Below, one piece after another: positions 60,954 to 64,000 of a stretch of DNA of 64,000 bases. Below the pieces are notes generated by a model, which searched no databases, was not told the origin of the DNA, and saw nothing but the letters and a program-made list of their open reading frames with translations. The position numbers were made by a program, and so were the translations under genes. Position 1 is the stretch's first letter. Every line of letters begins with the position of its first letter. Source of the stretch: Pyrinomonadaceae bacterium (GTDB lineage: Bacteria; Acidobacteriota; Blastocatellia; Pyrinomonadales; Pyrinomonadaceae); assembly GCA_028284415.1 (NCBI GenBank), contig JANQRU010000004.1:806001-870000 (forward strand), read 5' to 3'.

Positions 60954-62300
60954 CTACTTACCGATGCAAAATGTTGAAAAAATTCGAGTTAACATATCTT
61001 CGGTGGTCGTTTCACCTGTAATTTCACCAAGATAACGGATGGCATTGTGTAAGCCTATTAAAACAATTTCCTCACTCATTTTCTGGTCAAGGAGGGAAAT
61101 CGAGTTTTCTATTTCAGATTTAGCACGAAGTAACAAGTCATTGTGGCGGGCATCAGAAACTAAAAAACCAGAGTTATCTATATCTTGCGGTGAAAAGGGT
61201 TCAACAATGGCGTGTTGCAAATTATCAAGTCCGTAACCAGTTTTAGCGGAAATATACAAAATATTTCCATTGTTGTTTACAGAAATTTCTTTTTGTTCTA
61301 AATCGTTTTTGTTAATTGCAATTAGGTAATTTAAGTCTTTTGCTTGTGAAATTATATCTTTATCTTCCGGTGTTAAATTTTCTGAACCATCAAGTAAGAC
61401 AATAACTAAATCAGCATCAGCCATTGTCCGTTTAGCACGCTCGACACCGATACTTTCGACTGTATTAGTTGTATTACGCAAACCAGCTGTGTCTATAAGA
61501 GAAATGGGGATATTATTAATCGTGAAACTTTCATTGAGTTGGTCTCTAGTAGTTCCGGCAATTTCAGTTACAATAGCCCGATCTTGTCCGAGTAAAGCAT
61601 TGAAAAGACTAGACTTGCCTACGTTAGGACGTCCAACAAGGGCTACTTGTAAACCCTCACGCAATAGTTTTCCTGCTTGAAATGTTTCAGTTAGTTTCCC
61701 AAGTTGACTGCCTATATTTTTGAGTTTGTTTTTAAGATTTTGAGCTTCATAATCAGGTAAATCATCTTCTACAAATTCGAGAGCTGATTCCAAAAAAACA
61801 ATCACATTTAATAAGTCATCTTTGAGAGGTTGGAGTTGATGAGAAAACTCACCTCTGAGTTGACGAATCGCCTGGCGAGTCATTGCGATGCTGTTTGCAT
61901 CGATTAAATCTCTAATAGCTTCTGCTTGTGATAGATCAAGTTGACCGTTAGCCAAAGCACGAAGTGTAAATTCACCAGGTTCAGCAAGCCGTGCATCTAA
62001 CCTCAAACATAAATCTAAAACCTGTCTTAACAACACAGGTGAGCCGTGGCAGCTAATTTCGATTACATCTTCGCCCGTAAATGATTGAGGAGCTTTGAAA
62101 TAAGTGATTAAAGATTCATCAACTACATCACTAGTTTGTAAATCATAGATTTTTCTCAAATTAACATGGCGAGGTTTTGGATTAAATTTATCATCATTAA
62201 CGAGTCTTTGGGTAATTTTTAGTGAATCAGCTCCGCTTAACCGCAGAACTCCGATTCCGCTTCTACCAAGAGGTGTTGCTAATGCGACAATTGTATCCAT
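60954..62300 (-). CDS. mnmE: tRNA-modification GTPase MnmE (TrmE)
   Basis: The protein has 448 residues from MDTIVALATPLGRSGIGVLRLSG; an upstream ATG at 62333 is unlikely. An N-terminal formyl-tetrahydrofolate-binding domain is followed by a helical domain and a G domain with GRPNVGKSSLFNALLG, DTAGLR and NKND, ending in FSTFCIGK, the C-terminal CxGK of MnmE. It acts with MnmG, two genes downstream, to modify tRNA U34. The gap to jag (62301-62393) holds 10-bp arms CCCGCGAAAT at 62314-62323 and 62370-62379. Confidence 0.97.
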   Translation of the reverse strand: MDTIVALATPLGRSGIGVLRLSGADSLKITQRLVNDDKFNPKPRHVNLRKIYDLQTSDVVDESLITYFKAPQSFTGEDVIEISCHGSPVLLRQVLDLCLRLDARLAEPGEFTLRALANGQLDLSQAEAIRDLIDANSIAMTRQAIRQLRGEFSHQLQPLKDDLLNVIVFLESALEFVEDDLPDYEAQNLKNKLKNIGSQLGKLTETFQAGKLLREGLQVALVGRPNVGKSSLFNALLGQDRAIVTEIAGTTRDQLNESFTINNIPISLIDTAGLRNTTNTVESIGVERAKRTMADADLVIVLLDGSENLTPEDKDIISQAKDLNYLIAINKNDLEQKEISVNNNGNILYISAKTGYGLDNLQHAIVEPFSPQDIDNSGFLVSDARHNDLLLRAKSEIENSISLLDQKMSEEIVLIGLHNAIRYLGEITGETTTEDMLTRIFSTFCIGK

Positions 62301-62393
62301 AAAGACAAATAAGCCCGCGAAATGTGAAAACACAAAAATGTTTAAAAATAACTTTTGAGTCTTTTAATTATTTCGCGGGACAGTATAAAGAAA

Positions 62394-62846
62394 CTACTTC
62401 AAACGTACTTGTAAACGCCTATCTCTTCCTTCGCCAACCGATTCGGTTATGATGTCATCCTCGTTTTTTAGTGAGAGATGAATCATACGACGCTCGGTTG
62501 CATTCAAAACTCCAAATTTGAACGGGATTCCTTTATCCCGAACATTTTTTGCGGCAAATTTTGCCATTACATTAAGTTCTGCTTTTCTCGTCTGTCTGAA
62601 GCCATCAGCATCACAAATAATTCTGTGCTGACGTTCTAGTTCACGACCAAAAAGTTGAAACAAAAGCGTTTCAAAAGCATCAAGCATCTCGCCATTCTCG
62701 TTCAAAGCAAAATGCACATCTTCACCACTTAAATTAATCAAGCAGCCTTCTTCATCTGACCATTCAACGGCAGCTTCTATATCAAAACCCAAATCTCCGA
62801 GGATTTCATTCAAAAACACTTCTGAGTTTTCACAAATTTCGTTCAT
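62394..62846 (-). CDS. jag: Jag (SpoIIIJ-associated) KH-R3H RNA-binding protein
   Basis: This 150-aa protein has a KH-like domain (residues 1-80: FLNEILGDLGFDIEAAVEWSDEEGCLINLSGEDVHFAL) and a C-terminal R3H domain (about 85-150: TRKAELNVMAKFAAKNVRDKGIPFKFGVLNATERRMIHLSL). The N-terminal Jag_N part of longer homologues is missing. It is next to yidC, as in most bacteria, with 5 bp between genes. It binds RNA and influences membrane-protein biogenesis or cell wall growth. Confidence 0.9.
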   Translation of the reverse strand: MNEICENSEVFLNEILGDLGFDIEAAVEWSDEEGCLINLSGEDVHFALNENGEMLDAFETLLFQLFGRELERQHRIICDADGFRQTRKAELNVMAKFAAKNVRDKGIPFKFGVLNATERRMIHLSLKNEDDIITESVGEGRDRRLQVRLK

Positions 62847-62851
62847 AGTTT

Positions 62852-64000
62852 TTATGATGTAGCAGGTTTAGGCTTCTTGCGTAAAATTTCTTTTTTCTCT
62901 TCCTTTTGTTCTTCGTCAGGTTCATCACCTTTATTCATGTAATTAATTATCATTTGCTGTGCAAACATAATGATGTTTCCGGTAAACCAGTAAAGAAGCA
63001 ATCCTGAAGGGGCTGACCACATTATCCAAAGCATCATTACAGGCATTATGTAAGTCATCATATTTTGCTGCATTTTTTGCTCAGGTGTGACGGCAGGTGC
63101 TGTCGGCGAAAACTTGAATGACAGAACCATCGAGATTGCAAAAGCAAATTCAAGGATGTGATACGGATCACCGGCAGATAAATCAGGTAACCAAAGGAAA
63201 GATTCTTGGCGGAAACCCAAGTAAATTGAGACGGTTATGTAAAGAGCAATCAAAAGAGGAAATTGGAGGATCATCGGCAGACAACCGCCAATTGGAACCG
63301 CTCCCTTCATCATTTTGATTTGTTCCATCTGCAATTCACGCATACGCGGATCATCCATTGGAACACCTTTTTTCTGCAATTCTTTTTGTTTATCCTGAAT
63401 CTCTTTTAATTTAGGTGCATTTTTAGATGCTTTCTTAAAAGATTTAGATGAATACCAACGGAAAGGGAAAAGCATCGAGTAAAACACCAATGTGAAAATA
63501 ATGATCGCAATACCGTAGTTATTTACAAAATTGTTCAAGAATTTCAGAACAATCAAAATTGGAACAGAAAGTGGGCGAGTAAAGAAGCTCAAGTAGCCAT
63601 AGTTGATAAATTCTTCTATATCTATTGTTCTACCGACAGCCTGAGAAAGCTTATCGTTATAAGTGTTTAGAACAAAATAATCTTTTGTTCCTGTATATAT
63701 TTTATTGGTTGCCCCGTCAGTATTTATTGGCACATAAGCTGTCATTAAATGCTTTGTAGTTTGTGTGCTTTGACTGCGGGTGATCCAAGCAATTATTCCA
63801 TCGTAAAACGGGCGAACTTCTTCTTCATAGCGAATCGAACGAAACTCTAAACCGTTAGTCTTTTTGTTAGGAATTGCCGCCATTGCGAAATAGGTATCAC
63901 CTATTCCTGCCCAATCAACCTCGCCCGGAACAGCAACAGAACCATTTCCGTTATCTTCGGTTATCGAAACTGCATATTCTCGATTTGCAGATTCATTTAC
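62852..64000 (-). CDS. yidC: Membrane protein insertase YidC, 5' end outside window
   Basis: The frame is open to the right edge, so this is the C-terminal part (383 residues visible). Upstream of the ATG at 63883 the coding continues: WAGIGDTYFAMAAIP is the conserved end of the periplasmic domain. The 60KD_IMP domain follows with five-helix core parts: IAIIIFTLVFYSMLFPFRWYSSKSFKKASKNAPKLKEIQDK, GGCLPMILQFPLLIALYITVSIY, FLWLPDLSAGDPYHIL and MTYIMPVMMLWIMWSAPSGLLLYWFTGNII. It inserts proteins into the inner membrane. Confidence 0.96.
   Translation of the reverse strand, partial: VNESANREYAVSITEDNGNGSVAVPGEVDWAGIGDTYFAMAAIPNKKTNGLEFRSIRYEEEVRPFYDGIIAWITRSQSTQTTKHLMTAYVPINTDGATNKIYTGTKDYFVLNTYNDKLSQAVGRTIDIEEFINYGYLSFFTRPLSVPILIVLKFLNNFVNNYGIAIIIFTLVFYSMLFPFRWYSSKSFKKASKNAPKLKEIQDKQKELQKKGVPMDDPRMRELQMEQIKMMKGAVPIGGCLPMILQFPLLIALYITVSIYLGFRQESFLWLPDLSAGDPYHILEFAFAISMVLSFKFSPTAPAVTPEQKMQQNMMTYIMPVMMLWIMWSAPSGLLLYWFTGNIIMFAQQMIINYMNKGDEPDEEQKEEKKEILRKKPKPATS

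Noticed and set aside
61039..61236. Plus-strand frames inside mnmE and mnmG
   Set aside because: They are antisense shadows of very well conserved genes and have no independent support.

Overview
The window is A+T-rich, tightly packed bacterial chromosome with about 70 genes, most of them housekeeping or single-gene functions rather than a phage or plasmid. I infer an Acidobacteriota-like organism (Blastocatellia/Pyrinomonadales type) with unusually low G+C. The grounds are a GWxTD-domain protein, zinc-ribbon membrane proteins sharing an SVTE-x-TT tail, a one-chain TssB-TssC sheath protein, and many composite palindromic repeats between genes. This placement rests on family habits, not on a 16S gene or a search, and G+C was not computed. 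No rRNA, tRNA, CRISPR array or insertion sequence was recognised.

Left part (1-34 kb). A ChaN-type protein runs in from the left edge. A minus-strand cluster follows: an APP1-type phosphatase and two tandem zinc-ribbon paralogues with a SOUL haem-binding gene between them. Next come threonine synthase, a LOV-PP2C phosphatase (likely blue-light sensor), an AraC regulator with the NmrA-like and DUF1772 genes it probably controls, and about 450 bp of composite palindromic repeat. These are followed by a lipoprotein dipeptidase, a PD-(D/E)XK-like protein (DUF6602), a TetR/SDR divergent pair with twin operators, and a run of enzymes: DDAH, CBS protein, methyltransferases, a Nudix-MBL fusion, an esterase and pirin. 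A response regulator without a phospho-acceptor Asp, a frameshifted membrane gene, transketolase, a ParD-like orphan antitoxin, secreted proteins and an FGGY kinase complete this part.

Middle part (34-50 kb). A zinc-ribbon/LecA-like protein and an Mpo1-like protein are followed by an apparent thymidylate/folate cluster on the minus strand (thyA, DUF2071, CDGSH protein, folA, amidohydrolase). Methyltransferases, a HIT protein, the acpP-fabF pair, a glycosyltransferase and asparagine synthetase come next. Long inverted repeats fill several of the gaps.

Right part (50-64 kb). All genes are on the minus strand and form a classical origin-proximal block: yidC, jag, mnmE, a TssB-TssC fusion, mnmG, parA, parB, selD, a nucleotidyltransferase, tatA/B, tatC and the GWxTD protein. 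Three parS-like sites lie at parA/mnmG, two of them as the arms of a perfect palindrome, so the replication origin is probably near. rsmG is missing from its usual place.

The strongest points for follow-up are: selD contains an in-frame TGA at its active site with a bacterial SECIS-like hairpin after it; a lone TssB-TssC fusion sits inside the origin operon; the LOV-PP2C photoreceptor; the pseudo-receiver regulator; and a family of nested palindromic elements.
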